Notes: generated by a model not told the origin, from the sequence alone. Positions 13,520 through 33,325 are shown, counted from the first letter of the stretch. The stretch is DNA of 64,000 nucleotides from Daphnia pulex (GCF_021134715.1 NC_060028.1:10681563-10745562), one strand, 5' to 3'. Made by a program: numbers and translations.

Positions 13520-15612
13520 TACATGCACATGCCGAGGAATGCAGCAATGACTCTCTCTGGTACCTCTATACGAAGCCGACAAAATGTTATTATTCAGTTT
13601 TAAGGTCACGCACGCTCAGGTTCGAGAGCTGCTACAGAGAATTTTACACGGAATTCGACGGAATGCTAACACAACTTTCTCTGGCTGAAATTGTTTTACA
13701 CTATCACTAAATAGCCGACGAATTCCAGCGAATAAAAATGTCGAATTTTTTGTTGGTTTCGTTTCAATTTGAATTATCGATAAATTAGAAAGAACTCGTG
13801 ATTTTCGTCAGGGCCATCTTTACTATCGTGAAATAATCAAGAAAAAATCTACGATCTCTGACCTCCTAAACTGGAAAAATAAAAAAGGACTAGCTCGTGT
13901 CACCATTTGACGATTTGGCGTTCGTTCGAACGCGGCGAAAAATCCTGTTTGACTCGCTCCGCGTTATTCTTGAACACCTCGCGCCGTCCCGAAAATACAA
14001 CCGGGTAGTATCTAGTAAAAGAAAAATAAAAAGGAAATAACCGGTCCCTTGTAATTATATTGCATTCGCTTGGTTGCCGTTAAGAGTCCACTTAGAACTG
14101 ATTGCGCAAACAGGTTCCGACGGCACGACACACGCACGCGGGATTTCGATAGTAAAATGGAAGAACAGCTGAGATGCATCAGCGTTAAAAAAAGAACTAG
14201 ACGAGACGTGTGTGTGTGTATATAAAAAAAGAGCCCCATTCCCCGACAACATTTTTGGCTTATAAAAAGAAACGTGTGTGTGTGTCTAGTCAAATAGTTT
14301 TGTCATTAGTTCATTCTTTTCCTTACGGACTAGAAAAGAGATAACGAGTTGGGTCGTACAAGACATTTCAAGAATGGTTATGGTGACTTAATCTAAGAAA
14401 AGTCATCTTCCCAATAAGACGGAGTAGTAGGGACGACCAGAAAAGAAAAGAGGAAATTCTTTGACAGGATAAGGACAATCGGATCACGTTATCCGGAATT
14501 AATGAATAAATTGAAAGAGAACAGGTTGAATATCAACACAAACAAACCGAAACGCCGAAATACGAAGAAAAACTAGCACAGAAACCCAATCGGGATTTGT
14601 ATCTGTAACCTGGTAACCTTTTCTATTCTCCCGAAGAGAACCAAATAAAAGCGACCAACAACAATAATAATTTTTGCAAACCTGCTACGTGGGCAGGCGA
14701 AAATGTATTGCAGTAGTGAGGCGAATGTTTTTTTTTCTTTTTCTTTCCTTTTTTTCTAGTACGGCACATTACAACATTATGAGAAAGTTCACCTCTCTAC
14801 ATCATCACCAGCTCAAACTCAATCACTAGAACATTGTGTTTCATCTTCCTCTTTGTTTTATATGCATAAAAAGGTATTAAAAAGCAAAAATCGTGACCGA
14901 CGACGACGGGCAAAAAAGTGGGGGGGGAGCATTCTGCCTTTTAAAACAGAAACTTGAATGGCGGGGATCCAAACAGAAAAGGAAAAAAAAGGCACAACAA
15001 CAACAAGTGTGTAAGGGTGAGAAGGGTGGCATAGGAAAAAAAAAGATGGGAAAATATAGCGATACCTTAAAGCGATATGTGACGCAGCATGGGGTCAGAT
15101 TAAAAGTGGCGATAAAAGAAAAAAAAAACTTTTCCTTCCTTTTGGAGGCTATTGAGTTTCCAACATCCAAAAACAAGTGTTTTTTCTCAACATATACAGG
15201 GAAGAAGAAGACGAAAAAAATTTCTTGTTCACACAGATAATCTTTCCCGCGCTATGAGGAAGTCGAGAAATTCATTTTTTTTACACGCCAATTTACGAGA
15301 TTTTTTTGTTGTTTCGGTTTTTCTAGGGCGGACGGGACCAGAGAAAACAACAAAAAAAGAGATTGTCAAATTGTTGAGATTGTCAGTTAGCAGGCGCAAT
15401 TAGACAAAAAAGAAATCGGTTTTGCAAACGAATAGGAAGTCTATCAGACTCACGAGAGAGAAAAAACAAACAAAAGGGAAACGGATAAACGGGGGCGGAT
15501 ATAAAAATGAAATAAAAACCGAGATGTTGTGGGTGTGTGTAGGTGTGTGTGATGGCGAGTAACGCAGACGGATGCAGATCATGATGGATACAAACGAGCG
15601 CGTTGGTGTTCA

Positions 15613-18600
15613 TCATTCTTCCGATTCCTTACGCTTCATCCGAGGGTAAAGCTAAAATAAAAACGGACGGTTTTCATTTTGATTTGCCAATCGGAAACAA
15701 GAGAGGTCAGATGAAAAATGGGACTTACCCCGAGTAAATTGCGAGGCACGTAACCCTCGTGATCGTTGAGACGGGACCACCACCATTCGCGTTCGTAGTC
15801 GTCGCCCTTCCGCAACACGACGAGCTCGTCTCCCATCCGGAAAGTCAACTCATCCGTGTTCTGCGCCTCGTAGTCGTAAACGGCCGACACTCGACCGCCG
15901 TTCAAAATGCCCAGTTTCTCCTGGATGCCTGGAAAAAATATAAAACCCCCCGTTGTAGTATGAGAAAAACCAATCACCGCTACAAGCAACCGAAAACAAG
16001 TTGTTTTCCTTACTGTAAAGATATTCCGAACATCCATCGAAGCCTTCTTCATCCTCCTCGCACTTTTCGGCGGCCGTCTCTTGATCGCTGAGCGTGGCCG
16101 CGAAAATACAAGCGCCGTGCTCTACCAGGAACTTCACCATGGCCAAATTGTTGCACGAGGCGGCGCAGTGCAAAGGCGTCCTACATTTTGTTGTTTTGTT
16201 TTTCGCCACAAGAAAAAGTAAGAATCAATCAATCAATCATTTGGCGGTTAACAGAAGCCAATAAACATGTTTCCTTTTCTCTTCTCTCTCTTGCTTACCA
16301 TCCATCACTGTCTTGGGCGTTGACGTCACAACCAAGCTCGACGAGGAAGCGCACGATTTCTAAATGACCGGCGCATATGGCGTTGTGAAGCGCTGTAATT
16401 CCTTCGTCATTGGCAGCACTGGGATTAGACACCTACGATCAAAAAAAAGTTTAAAAATAAACGGCCAGTTTTCATGTGTGTTTTCTAATTCCAATTTTTC
16501 ACGGGTTCATCTCGTTTGTAACGTGGGAACTAACATACCTCTAAGGCCGTCTTCTTAACGAGCTCCAGTTCGCCTTCCAACGAAGCATCCAGCAGCAAAG
16601 CCAAGGGATCGAAACTGACTCGCCGAGACTTTCGCAAAGCGTCGGCTGTACCGCTCTTCAAATTACCCTTGCGCAATCGACGGGCAACGCCTTCCAACGG
16701 TGGTGAGGGATCATGGGTGTCTGTCATTAGCGCGGCCGCTCCTTGATCAGCCCCCAAGTCGTCGTCGTAGTTGGACGTAGTCGGATGTTGTTGTTGTTGA
16801 TGCCCGGCTGCCATGGGAGATTCGCCCGATTGATCGGGAAATGCCGCCACCCTTTCGTCTCCTTGATCTATTTGCGGATGAGACGTTGGTGATTCATCCT
16901 GCAGCATCCGCTCATCCTCTTGATCCATCGTCTCTTCCTTCGTCATCTCGCCCAGGAATTCTGGCGGTTGAGATGGTGGCGGAGGTGGCAGAGGAGGTGG
17001 CGGAGGTGGAATTACATGTTTCTTCAGCGTTAAAGGTTTCGGTTTGAGGGGAAGCTCCGCTTTGGCCAGCAAATAGTCCACACTCTTCTCATCCTGAAAT
17101 GCACATCAATAAATTTAAAGAAATCGCTCCACTTCCCAAGCTCCAAGAAAATCGGTGGCGGTGAGAAAAGAAACTTACAGAAGAGGGTTGGGGGGATGCG
17201 TCGATGGATGAATCTTTGTCGGGATTTTGCCTGGGAGGCAAAAGTGGTTTGTAATTCACGGCGGGTTTTGGCGGGAGTGCGGGCTTTTCGGCCACCTGCG
17301 GCGGGACCGAGGCCACTTTCAGACTCTTCATCATCGTCGGCGACCCTCTCTTGTTGTTATTGTTGTTATTATTGTTGTTGTGAAAGTTCATGGGGACGAA
17401 ACGGGTGTTGTAGGGCAGCGTCTGATATTTGGGGTCGTTCTTGCTGAAATCCGTCACGTCATCGTCGCGCTGGTCACTAATGTTCGACTGTTGTGACTGT
17501 TGTTGTTGTTGCTGCTGACGATTGAACGGCTCGATGGCCGCCACTTGCGACACGGAATTCTTCACCGGCCTCTGCTGCTGCTGCTGGGACAGAACCTTGT
17601 TATTCTTCTGTGACGCATCACTGAGTTGGTTGGCCAGCTGCTGATTGAGCATCTTCTTCCGCTGGAGTCGCTCCCGAAGTTCATTAATTCGAATTTCCAT
17701 GTCGCCAACGTTTTCACGATTCTCCAACAGCCTGGCCTTCTTTTCCTTCAGATCGGCCGCCTTTTGTTCGTTCAGCTTATTCCGATACTGTTTTTCACCA
17801 AACGGCAAAAATAAATAAACACGGGTATTAAAATAAAAGATTTTTTGCCAGAGGGCGGATCGAAATGGAGGGGGGGAAGTAGTCAAAATAAAAAAATAAC
17901 AATACCATCAGCTCGGCTCGGAGACGTTCAAGGTGAAGCTGAACAAAGTAAGCTTTGCTTCCCGGATGAGCCTGGGCGTGGTGAGCCTGAGCGCTGAACT
18001 GTTCCAACTGCCGCGTTAGATCCTCCACCTGGGCCGCCGCCATACTCAGTTCCTTCTCCTTCTCGTTGAAGAGCGCTCGAATCGACGTCAAGTCGGCAGC
18101 TGTGGCGAGAAGGTAGTCCGAAAGAAAGAAAAATATTCAAAAGAGTTACGATCATCATCAAAAGGAGGCGATCATAACGACGATAAGAAAATATTTTTTT
18201 TTTGCGCGCCAGTCTCTTACAGAGTGATCCGTTGGTGATCCGCTGTTGGTCGACCTGGCCCCGCAGTGCGCGCAGCTTGCGCAATTTGGCCTCCTGGGCT
18301 TCGACTCTCTCGCGCAATTTGCGAACTCGCTCCGCCTCGCTGCTGGTGGCACTAGCGTCATTGACGGCCTGGACCCCCTCCTGCACCTGTTTAAACATGT
18401 ACGCAGATTGGACAATGAACCACAACGAGAACAAGGCGAAAATGCGACTCGCAATCGCAGCAGCACAGCGTATATATATATATAATCACTATTGAACAGT
18501 TATAAGAGCACAAGCGGGACAGTCGCGGGTCTTTCTCCCAGGAGCTACTGCCACCCCGGCAATTAAAAAAGAAAGGCTCCTTTTCGTGACCGACTGCAAT

Positions 18601-19013
18601 CATCCGTGATTGTGCATTCTTCTTTTAGAAGACAATTGGCCAAGGCAATTAAACACGTGAAAATACACATAACTGTTGAATACAATTCTCCAGCTGCGAG
18701 CTGCTACTTTCTCCATCAAACTGTTGTTTTTCTTTTCTAGTTTTTAAAGAGCGACATTGCAAACAATGAGAAGGCCAAAACCATTTAGTTACGACATACC
18801 CAAACACACACACACGGAAATCAAAAGAATTGTTTTTCTTGAGTTTCTTTCTAGGCAATAATTTTTTTTTTTTTTTCAAAAATTTGTTGTAAGTTTCTTT
18901 ACCTGTCGTAAACGATGCTCGCGGGCTGCAATCAGCCGGGCTTGAGTGTCCAACTGCTGCTGCTGCCTGGCGGCCAAGGCCTGCAATTCACTGGTGGTCG
19001 GCTCGCCTCTCAT
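15613..19013 (-). CDS. ASPP: ASPP (apoptosis-stimulating of p53 protein) homologue
   Basis: Nine coding exons read from high to low coordinates give about 724 aa: 18903-19013, 18221-18386, 17906-18099, 17179-17787, 16539-17093, 16299-16432, 16014-16180, 15729-15928, 15613-15651. Residues 1-220 form the ASPP coiled coil ([12 protein letters not shown] at the start, VEDLTRQLE later). Next come Gln/Asn runs with PxLPPKP motifs and a poly-proline block (about residue 385). Two ankyrin repeats follow ([17 protein letters not shown] and [19 protein letters not shown]), then an SH3 domain ([30 protein letters not shown]) and the family-typical end LYPRMK. ASPP proteins bind p53-family proteins and PP1 through ankyrin-SH3 and scaffold cell-junction and apoptotic signalling. 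The start ATG is supported by an in-frame TGA about 45 bases upstream with no good acceptor between. The protein therefore lacks the N-terminal ubiquitin-like (RA) domain of vertebrate ASPP1/2, unless another promoter exists. Confidence 0.95.
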
Positions 19014-21649
19014 TTTTTGACTCGGTTGTTCCGTCGTTTTTGTTTTTGTTCACCCCACCAATGAAATGAAAAAAATCCTCTTTCACTCGACAAACTGAGC
19101 TGAGCTTTAGCTTCCGGGCATCCTAAATTTATTGAAAGGGCAAACAGACAGACAAAACAGTCAATACATGTTGATTAAAAAAAAAAAAACTACCGCATAG
19201 TTGTGACACAACAACCCCACCGCAGACAACTTTCCCGAAAAATCGTGTTTGAAAGGAATGGAAAGCTTTCGCAGTCAAAAATACATACGAACGATGTGCG
19301 GTTATCGGATTCTTTATGAGAAGAAGAAGGAAGAAGAAAAAAAAAACAAGTGTCACGGCGCGGTTATAACCTGGCGTGAGAGAAGCTTTAAAGAATAAAA
19401 AAGCTCTACTCCGCCTAGAAAGGGATGGTTAACCTACTGCCCTAGGTGAAATAAAGAAAAAGAAGACCCGGATTTCTTGAATTCTCTCCTTCCAAAACGG
19501 CCGTCCAATTTGCATCGACACAACACGCTACGACCGCGTTCTCCTTCTGATCGATTCCCCCATTCCTTTTTCCCCTAGCTCACCCACCTCTTAGCTAACT
19601 ACGTTTAACCACAGCCCCCTCTTTTCCATCATAAATAAGATTAAGTCTTGAGCGAAAAAAAAAACGACATTTCTGTTTGCATTATGAATAAACAAAGTCG
19701 ACAGAGAAGAAGAATCAACACAGGGGAGTAGAAAAAAGGTAAAAGAAAATGAAGGACGCTAAGGGTCAGTTCATGTCCCGCGGACATCCTACTTCTATTT
19801 TAACGGGCCGAGAGTGTATATAGTGCCTTACGCCTTGTGTGTGTTACACATGTTCCTACATCTTTTTGGCGCCCAAAGGTAAAGCTCACAGCACCATTCA
19901 GACTCGTGCGTATGGAAAACAAAAAGGAATTCAGATTACACACACCGAGTATCGAGTAACAAAATAACGAATAACTTATTGCACACAGCATGCCAAGTAT
20001 TTAAGGTGACGCCCAGAAAAGAATTTTTCGACGTACCAAACGACAGACAAACAGCTCAGCAAAATGGCCAATCAACCTGCTGCTAGCTGGTGGACAAGTG
20101 GGGGAGAGAATAACACGAGATCGAACGGCAGCTTTTGAAAATAGACTCAACAATGGAGACTTTGCTTTTGTGTTTGATCTAGAATAGAATAGCAAAGCAA
20201 AATCAAAAGAGTTGAACGGCTCGCTGGTGCATTCCACCACCATCACCAACCGAATGGTGGGTGTTTGAAAAACTAGACGACCAGAATAAAGTAGAGGTAG
20301 GCGTGAGAGGGAGGGAGGAGGCCCGAGGGGATTGAAATTCCATAAAGTTAGCAGGCTTAATGAATAAAGAAATTGGCACGTTTTTTTTTTTTTTTAATTT
20401 TTACGACAGATATTCTTTTCTCACGATCTAAAAGGAAAACCCGACATTTTAAATTCCCAACAACGTGTAGTCCAGCAATTTCTTTCAAGCCCCCGAAACG
20501 TTGGGTACTAGCCCCAACTCCACAACACAGAGATTAAAAATGGCCGGAATTGACAGTGTGTTGAACGCTAAATACGTACACGAGAACTGAGAGATTTCCA
20601 ACGTGACGCTGCTTCAAAGATCAGTGTACAACTGATGGATATTTCCTTCCTATTTCCGGTTTCTCTCGCTCGAACAATCACCACAAATCTCTATGTGCAC
20701 TCACACACAAACACACAACACAACACTCTCTCTCTGACGATCACACAAGCGATGCACTTGCTGGCTTTGACCGAGAGCGTAGACAAACTGCAGGTTTTCG
20801 ACGAATAAACCAGCAAAATGGAAGGTAAAATGTGGGAGGGGAGAAATGCCGAGCCCCTCAGGAGGGGAAACTCTTCAGCCATCTAGCGTTCAGCATTGCC
20901 AACCAAAAAACAAAAGAAGTGGTTTGAAAAAACGAAATGAATACCTGTTTGAAAAAGAAAAACGACAACGAGACACATTAATAACTTTCTTTTCTTTCTT
21001 TATTATTCAAATTTCGCGAAGAAAAATGCCTTGACCGATCAACCCTCTGACAAAATCAACAGCACTTGATGTGTGGGATACATAATGCCTCGTTTTTAAT
21101 TAAAAAAAAAGGTTAGACATGGATGTTGGAAAACGCTACCGTTGAAATAGCAAACAGGAAGAACATCAAGTGTGTGTGTGGAAGGGATGGGATAAAGAAA
21201 AGATAAGCCAATGACGTCGTCCCGACTTAATAGGACATTTCCCCACCAGTACTTTTGGACACACATTTTCTTTTTTCCAATTCATTTAAACAGGAGGAGT
21301 TGAGACGGAAAATATAATATACACAAGGCACCTAGGAGCTCATCTATATCAATCGATAGATCATCATTGTATATACGTTTGGGATAAAACTTGGAAACTG
21401 ATTATATTTTGCAGACTAAATGGCTTTCGACTTCTGTTTTGTCCTACAGCCGAAAACACACTCGAAGAATATATATATATAAATTGTGTAGATGTATACA
21501 AAAGCAAAAGAAAAATAAACATAAGAGATGAAAAATTGTCGCAATGGCAAGGCTGTGTACTCCTGTATCGTCACGATGGAAAGGCGCAATAATTACGCCT
21601 TTATTTTTGTTGTTGTTTTCCCTTTGGGTTTGTTTATCTCCAACCAAAT
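19014..21649. other. Intergenic stretch upstream of ASPP, downstream of ITPK1
   Basis: No coding region is supported. Both flanking genes are on the - strand, so this holds the ASPP promoter and 5' untranslated sequence plus the ITPK1 3' untranslated region. It contains T/A homopolymer runs (20380-20398), CA-rich stretches (20698-20724) and an insulator-like CCATCTAG motif near 20880. I looked for an upstream exon with the missing ASPP ubiquitin-like domain and did not see one. Confidence 0.5.
21600..21605 (-). terminator. Polyadenylation signal of ITPK1 (AATAAA on - strand)
   Basis: TTTATT on the + strand, 45 bases beyond the stop codon of the - strand ITPK1 gene. Confidence 0.55.
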
Positions 21650-23407
21650 CTAACTGATGGTAGCACTGGTGGAGTTGAAAAGGGCCGACGACCGTTTCAC
21701 CCGCGAGCCTTGATTGTTCTGCTGGTGGCGTTTCTCGTCGCTAGAGTCTCCAGTATCGATGCCCGAGTCCTCTTCTCCCACACCGCTGGAGGAGGAGGAG
21801 GTGGTGGTAACGGAAGATGAAGAGGAAGACACCGGACTCGACTCGACTATTTCCTTGAGTACTTCGGTGACGTGAGTGAAGAAGTCTGGAACGCCTTCAT
21901 AGCCTGAGAAAAAAAGCAAAACGAACCAGACACACAAAACAGATCAGTTGGCTGAATGCTGTTATCAGACACCCTTCAAATAAGATTAAGTTACGTCAGC
22001 GGCCGAAAACAAGGACAGCAAACTGATAGGCTGCCCAACGCAAACTGGCTTAATCCTATTAGACTTGTTTGGGTTAATACCTGGAAATGCATTGATATCG
22101 ATAATGGCGTAATGTCCAGTGCTCTTTTCTACGACAATGTCAACGCCGAAAAGGTTCATTTCTAGAGCGAAACGCAGCATAGAAATCACTTTATCAAGTA
22201 ACTCTCCGCTGGTAGTTGGACGGACATCGCTTTTCTCGGCGTCGTCTAAGACGCTCAGAAGGGAGACGGAATCAGGTTTCGATACATCGTGGCTGTCGAA
22301 AAAAATAGTAGGTCTTTCTGCGATACAACAAAGAAACAAGACATCAAAGCTCTGAACAAAATATGTAAAGAATGTCGATTTCTAAAATTATACCGGCAGC
22401 GCTAAAGTTCTTTAAAGAAGGTCGTTCGACCACAAAGTATTTCTTGCCTATAACAAATATTTTAAAAAGCACGGCATCGTGGGGAATAAAAGTCTGAGCA
22501 ACACATGGTGGTTCGCAGTCTTTGACTGCTCCTTCGTGAAATATTATTGACATCTGTAAAGATAAACAGTTGTCCAATTAACTGGTTCATAAAAAAGAAT
22601 AAACTAATAAACCATACCTGATGAGCCATTTTGGATCCATGGGCAACAGCAGGTTTGCATACTATAAAAGGATGAAGAAATATAATTTATTGTAATTTGA
22701 ATTGATGTCAGAAATACAGTAACTTTTTATTACCAAATGGATATCTTACTCCAGCTTCTCTTAGTTTTCTGATGTTTTCGTCAACATCAGAACTAACAAG
22801 ATCAACAAATGGAGGGACAAATACTTCACCTGAAATATTAAAGAAAATGTGAATACATTACACAAAAAAAAGAAAGTAAACACACAAGTCTGATAATACA
22901 CACCAGCCTTATGCAGATCACTGTTGTTGATTTTGCTGTATGTTTGATATCTGTCAAGGAGTTGGCGAAGATTGTCAAATGGATCAATGATTTTTATTTT
23001 GGGATTGGCACAAATAAAGCGTTCAAAAGACTGAACTATAGTAAGACACTGCAAAAAGAATTCAAAGTTAGAATACTGTTAAGGAAATTAGTTTGTTTGA
23101 ACTCAAATTTATAATTACTTCAGGATCACCAAGGTCTGCTTGTGCAATAACATCAGTCATCTTATGAATAATGGCAGAAAATGGACCTTGCTCTTCAATT
23201 GGAAGAGTAAAATTAATCTATGAATAGCAAAAAATGTCTGTACAACCTGTGGAATTGTTATGCATTATTAATAATAAATACCTTGACCAGCTCAAGTCCA
23301 GCTTGATCACAAATCCCGTGAAACTCTTCCAAATTAAATTTCTTGCTTTTCTTCTCACTAAACCAATAGCCAACTCTGTGCCGTGGCATAATACTTGTGG
23401 AATCCAT
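21650..23407 (-). CDS. ITPK1: Inositol-tetrakisphosphate 1-kinase
   Basis: Eight exons (23282-23407, 23119-23217, 22904-23048, 22734-22829, 22618-22661, 22394-22553, 22081-22317, 21650-21903) join to about 386 aa. The enzyme phosphorylates inositol phosphates such as Ins(3,4,5,6)P4 and Ins(1,3,4)P3 in the cytosol, feeding higher inositol phosphate synthesis. Family features appear in order: HRVGYWFSEKK at residues 10-20, PIEEQGPFSAIIHKMTDV, an ATP-grasp core with VCKPAVAHGSKMAH, HDAVLFKIFVIGKKYFVVERPSLKNFS, then FGVDIVVEKSTGHYAIIDINAFPGYEGV, which carries the metal-binding Asp/Asn residues. The ATP-grasp fold is complete. After it come about 60 residues of Ser/Thr-rich, acidic tail (runs of Ser, then GEEDSGIDTGDSSDEKR) that look like a phosphorylation-prone extension. 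The start is the first ATG before the conserved HRVGYW block. Confidence 0.95.
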
Positions 23408-24756
23408 GATGACAGCTATTGAACGTTAAAAGAAAAACTGTTAAGCTTTCTTGCCAATAGAAGCCAAGCTAATAATTGAAAACAACTAGCATGTACAGTG
23501 GAAACTTCACTGCCACTGATATAGGACCAAAGAAAGATTTACACATGTCTCTCTCACAGATTAACATAGGTGATTGCGCAAACCACAAGTGATAAGAACC
23601 CACACACTGTTGATACACAATCTATCATATAGAGCATAACCCAGTTGTGGTTAAAAAAAACAATTTTCCTTCAACCCTCTCAAGGCGTCAAAAAAACGAC
23701 GCCACAAATTATCAAATCAAACCGTTAACTCTATCTTAATTACTACCTGCTTCGTATATCGTCACGTGTACAGTAAAGGTAAACCTTTCACAGCACAGTA
23801 TTCAATAAGGCCAATCGGAAAGACCAGCAAAAGTTTGGCGTTTTCCATAGGCTCGTCGGCACTTTCTATCCGTTCGTTGATAACGATAAATTTTAAAGAA
23901 AAATCACGATCTTAAAACTATCGCTGGCAATTGCGATTGTGTATACACAACACACGCACACCCGGTTAGTATCCTAGAACGAGACCCAGCCAGCTACAGC
24001 AAGACAGATTAAAAGGATATGTCAGGCAGAAATTTTGAGATATCGTTCCGCGCAACGATGCAACAACGGATTTTTTTGTCAAGTCAGTTTTCAAAAAAAT
24101 AAACTGTTTTTGTTTTAAAATTATTTAAAAAATATAATCAAAAGAAATCTGAGAAACAGAACTTTCACTGCAAAAATCCCGCACGGTAGCCTTGAAATAT
24201 TAATAATAGCCCGAATCGCTGTTTTTATGTGAGTGAGCTTGGCCAGAGTAAAGAAACGAAAAATGTAAACTAAAGAAAATAATTTGTTAAAACAAAATTC
24301 TGCGACGTTACTTTTGCGACGCATCTACTATCACGAGAGAATGGCGTAGGCGTTATGCGTTATTCAACTAAAGGGCACCGTTTATCCCAAACTCACGATT
24401 ATCGACAATTAAAATCACGTTTCTCGTAAACAAGTCTTTCAGACGTAAAATAACGCATGCACTGTGCTGCAGTTGCATGTTGCATCATAAAACTCCCTTT
24501 ACGGAATGTATGTCAAACGTAGAAATACTACTTGGAATTTAATTTTAAACAAAAAATAGCCATGGCGATTTCATCTGGTCCTTCACTTTTTATTTGAAAG
24601 TTACGACACGAATTATTGCGCAGAATAACATGTTTTCTTCAAGTTAGACCAACACCAGAAAACCAGAATACAATTTTATTAAAACAAAAGAAAGTCACAC
24701 AAGCAAAATGAAATTTGAAAACCCTTACAACCTTCTGTTTACACACGGCACTACTC
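23408..24756. other. Intergenic stretch between ITPK1 and citron kinase
   Basis: Both neighbours are on the - strand; this contains the ITPK1 promoter and 5' leader and the citron 3' untranslated region. No open frame of note. A minus-strand AATAAA lies at 24675-24680. Confidence 0.5.
24675..24680 (-). terminator. Polyadenylation signal of citron kinase
   Basis: TTTATT on the + strand (AATAAA on the coding strand), 77 bases past the stop codon. Confidence 0.55.
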
Positions 24757-31612
<6,856 letters not shown>

Positions 31613-32275
31613 CTTCACGACTAGACACGGTTCCTAAAAAATGAAACACATTTACTTTGCATTTCTCAATACAAACACCCCAAACCATCCCAAACAGATT
31701 TGTTTCTCAGTTTTGGAGGGAAAAACTTGAAACAAAGAAATGATTTAAATCTTCAAACCAAAATGTTTCCCAGTTAAGCTTCTTGTGATTACATTTTCAG
31801 TATTTAAAATTATGATTTGAATAAAAATAAAACATAAAAATGTTTACTTACAAACTTCAAACCGTTTCGCGTCGCACCCTAACGAAATTGTTGACTGTTG
31901 AAAATTTACGGATTTTACGAACATTTGATTTGAATAAAATGGTTCCGTGTTGCCAGTTCTGGTATTACATCGAGTGCGGATTCTAAATTTTTGTGTCTGA
32001 TTAGAATGCGTTACGTATGTAACGAACCTTAAGTAATTAAAATAAAAGAAAATATAATTTGAAAATTCATTTCCATTTCACCTGTTTAACATTTCTCATT
32101 TGTTTCCTTCGGAATTTGGGACAAAATAAAAAGAATGGCAACAGCTTTCATGACGAGGAATATTGGGAAAATTGTTGTCTGTCTGTTCTGTCATCCGGCT
32201 TTTAGTTTCGTTCAATATTAAAGAGATTAGAGCTCTAAATTATCCTTCGAAACACGTTGTTTTCATTCTTTCATA
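31613..32275. promoter_or_regulatory. Bidirectional promoter region of citron kinase and PSMA4
   Basis: The two start codons face away from each other across 663 bases. On the citron side an untranslated intron is visible: donor GTAAGT on the - strand at 31846-31851, acceptor TTTTTAG ending at 31634. That leaves about 400 bases (31852 to about 32250) for two divergent start sites. No TATA box is obvious. Shared regulation is inference. Confidence 0.5.
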
Positions 32276-33325
32276 ATGGTAATTTAGTTTTATACGATTA
32301 AAATCTCTCCATGCATAAATTTGAATGTTGTCTTAATTTAGGCTCGTCGTTATGATACTCGTACAACCATCTTTTCCCCTGAAGGTATGCGTTAAAAACA
32401 CTTTTCTATGCCAAAATTGAAATTGCCTATTATATATTGGAAATGTTATGACATTTAACTTATAGGTCGACTTTACCAAGTTGAGTATGCCATGGAAGCC
32501 ATTGGCCATGCTGGAACTTGCTTAGGTAAGGATTGATACAAACTGATTGTAATTGCAATTTTTCATCTACAAAAAATTGTATGTTACATTGCAGGCATCC
32601 TAGCTTCAGATGGTATTGTGTTGGCAGCAGAGAGACGCAACACAAATAAACTCCTTGATGAGGTGTTTTTCTCTGAAAAGATCTATCAACTAAATGCTGA
32701 TATGGTCTGCAGTGTAGCAGGAATCACATCAGACGCTAATGTTCTTACCAATGAACTTCGTCTCATTTCCCAACGCTACCTTCTTCAATATGGAGAATCT
32801 ATTCCATGTGAACAACTGGTCTCCTGGCTATGTGATGTCAAACAAGCATACACTCAGTATGGTGGCAAGAGGCCATTTGGAGTATCACTTCTCTATGCAG
32901 GATGGGACCATCAGTATGGCTTTCAACTTTATCAGTCAGATCCATCAGGGAACTATGGTGGATGGAAAGCCACATGTATTGGAAATAACAGTGCTGCTGC
33001 AGTGTCAATGCTCAAGCAAGTATGTTACAACAAACATAAAAAATGTGTTCATGCAGTCACTAAAGAAAAAATTTTACTTCAGGAATACAAAGAAGGAGAA
33101 ACTAATCTGGAGGATGCTTTAGCTTTGGCTATTCGTGTGATGAGCAAGACTATGGATGCCACTAAGCTTACTCCGGACAAGCTGGAATTGGCCACTCTTA
33201 CACGTCACGACAACAAGACTTTTATCAAAGTTCTTCCCGTCGCACAGGTCAAAGCTTTGATTTCAGATCACGAAAAGAAAGAAGCTGCTGAGGCGGCTAA
33301 ATCAAAACCGACCACCACATCTTAA
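32276..33325 (+). CDS. PSMA4: 20S proteasome subunit alpha type-4
   Basis: Five exons, 32276-32278 (only the ATG), 32342-32384, 32466-32525, 32595-33019 and 33083-33325, encode 257 aa, against 261 in human. The protein is an outer-ring subunit of the 20S proteasome core. The alpha-subunit N-terminal signature is complete: [46 protein letters not shown] follows, then the core with [24 protein letters not shown], and a Lys/Glu/Ala-rich tail. Alpha subunits are non-catalytic, so no N-terminal threonine nucleophile is expected. The last intron (33020-33082) is only 63 bases, a multiple of three with no stop codon, so a naive frame reads through it. It is called an intron because it has GTATGT...TTCAG signals and because removing it restores the conserved MLKQ-EYKEGE junction. 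AATAAA is at 33477-33482. Confidence 0.97.

Larger units (their letters stand above)
12205..15612. other. Intergenic stretch between convergent genes
   Basis: This is the 3' flank of the + strand coiled-coil gene and of the - strand ASPP gene. No supported coding region: frames are short, low-complexity and lack domains. It contains a 20-base perfect GT/CA palindrome at 13500-13519, a DRE-type octamer TATCGATA at 13775-13782 and GT/TA microsatellite runs near 14210 and 14276. Confidence 0.5.

Noticed and set aside
17196-17496. Open frames on the + strand at ASPP exon 4
   Set aside because: They are antisense readings of the Gln/Asn-rich ASPP exon, whose coding sense is clear on the - strand.
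33020-33082. Continuous reading through the last PSMA4 intron
   Set aside because: The 21 inserted residues break the conserved MLKQ-EYKEGE join, and the segment has GTATGT and TTCAG splice signals.
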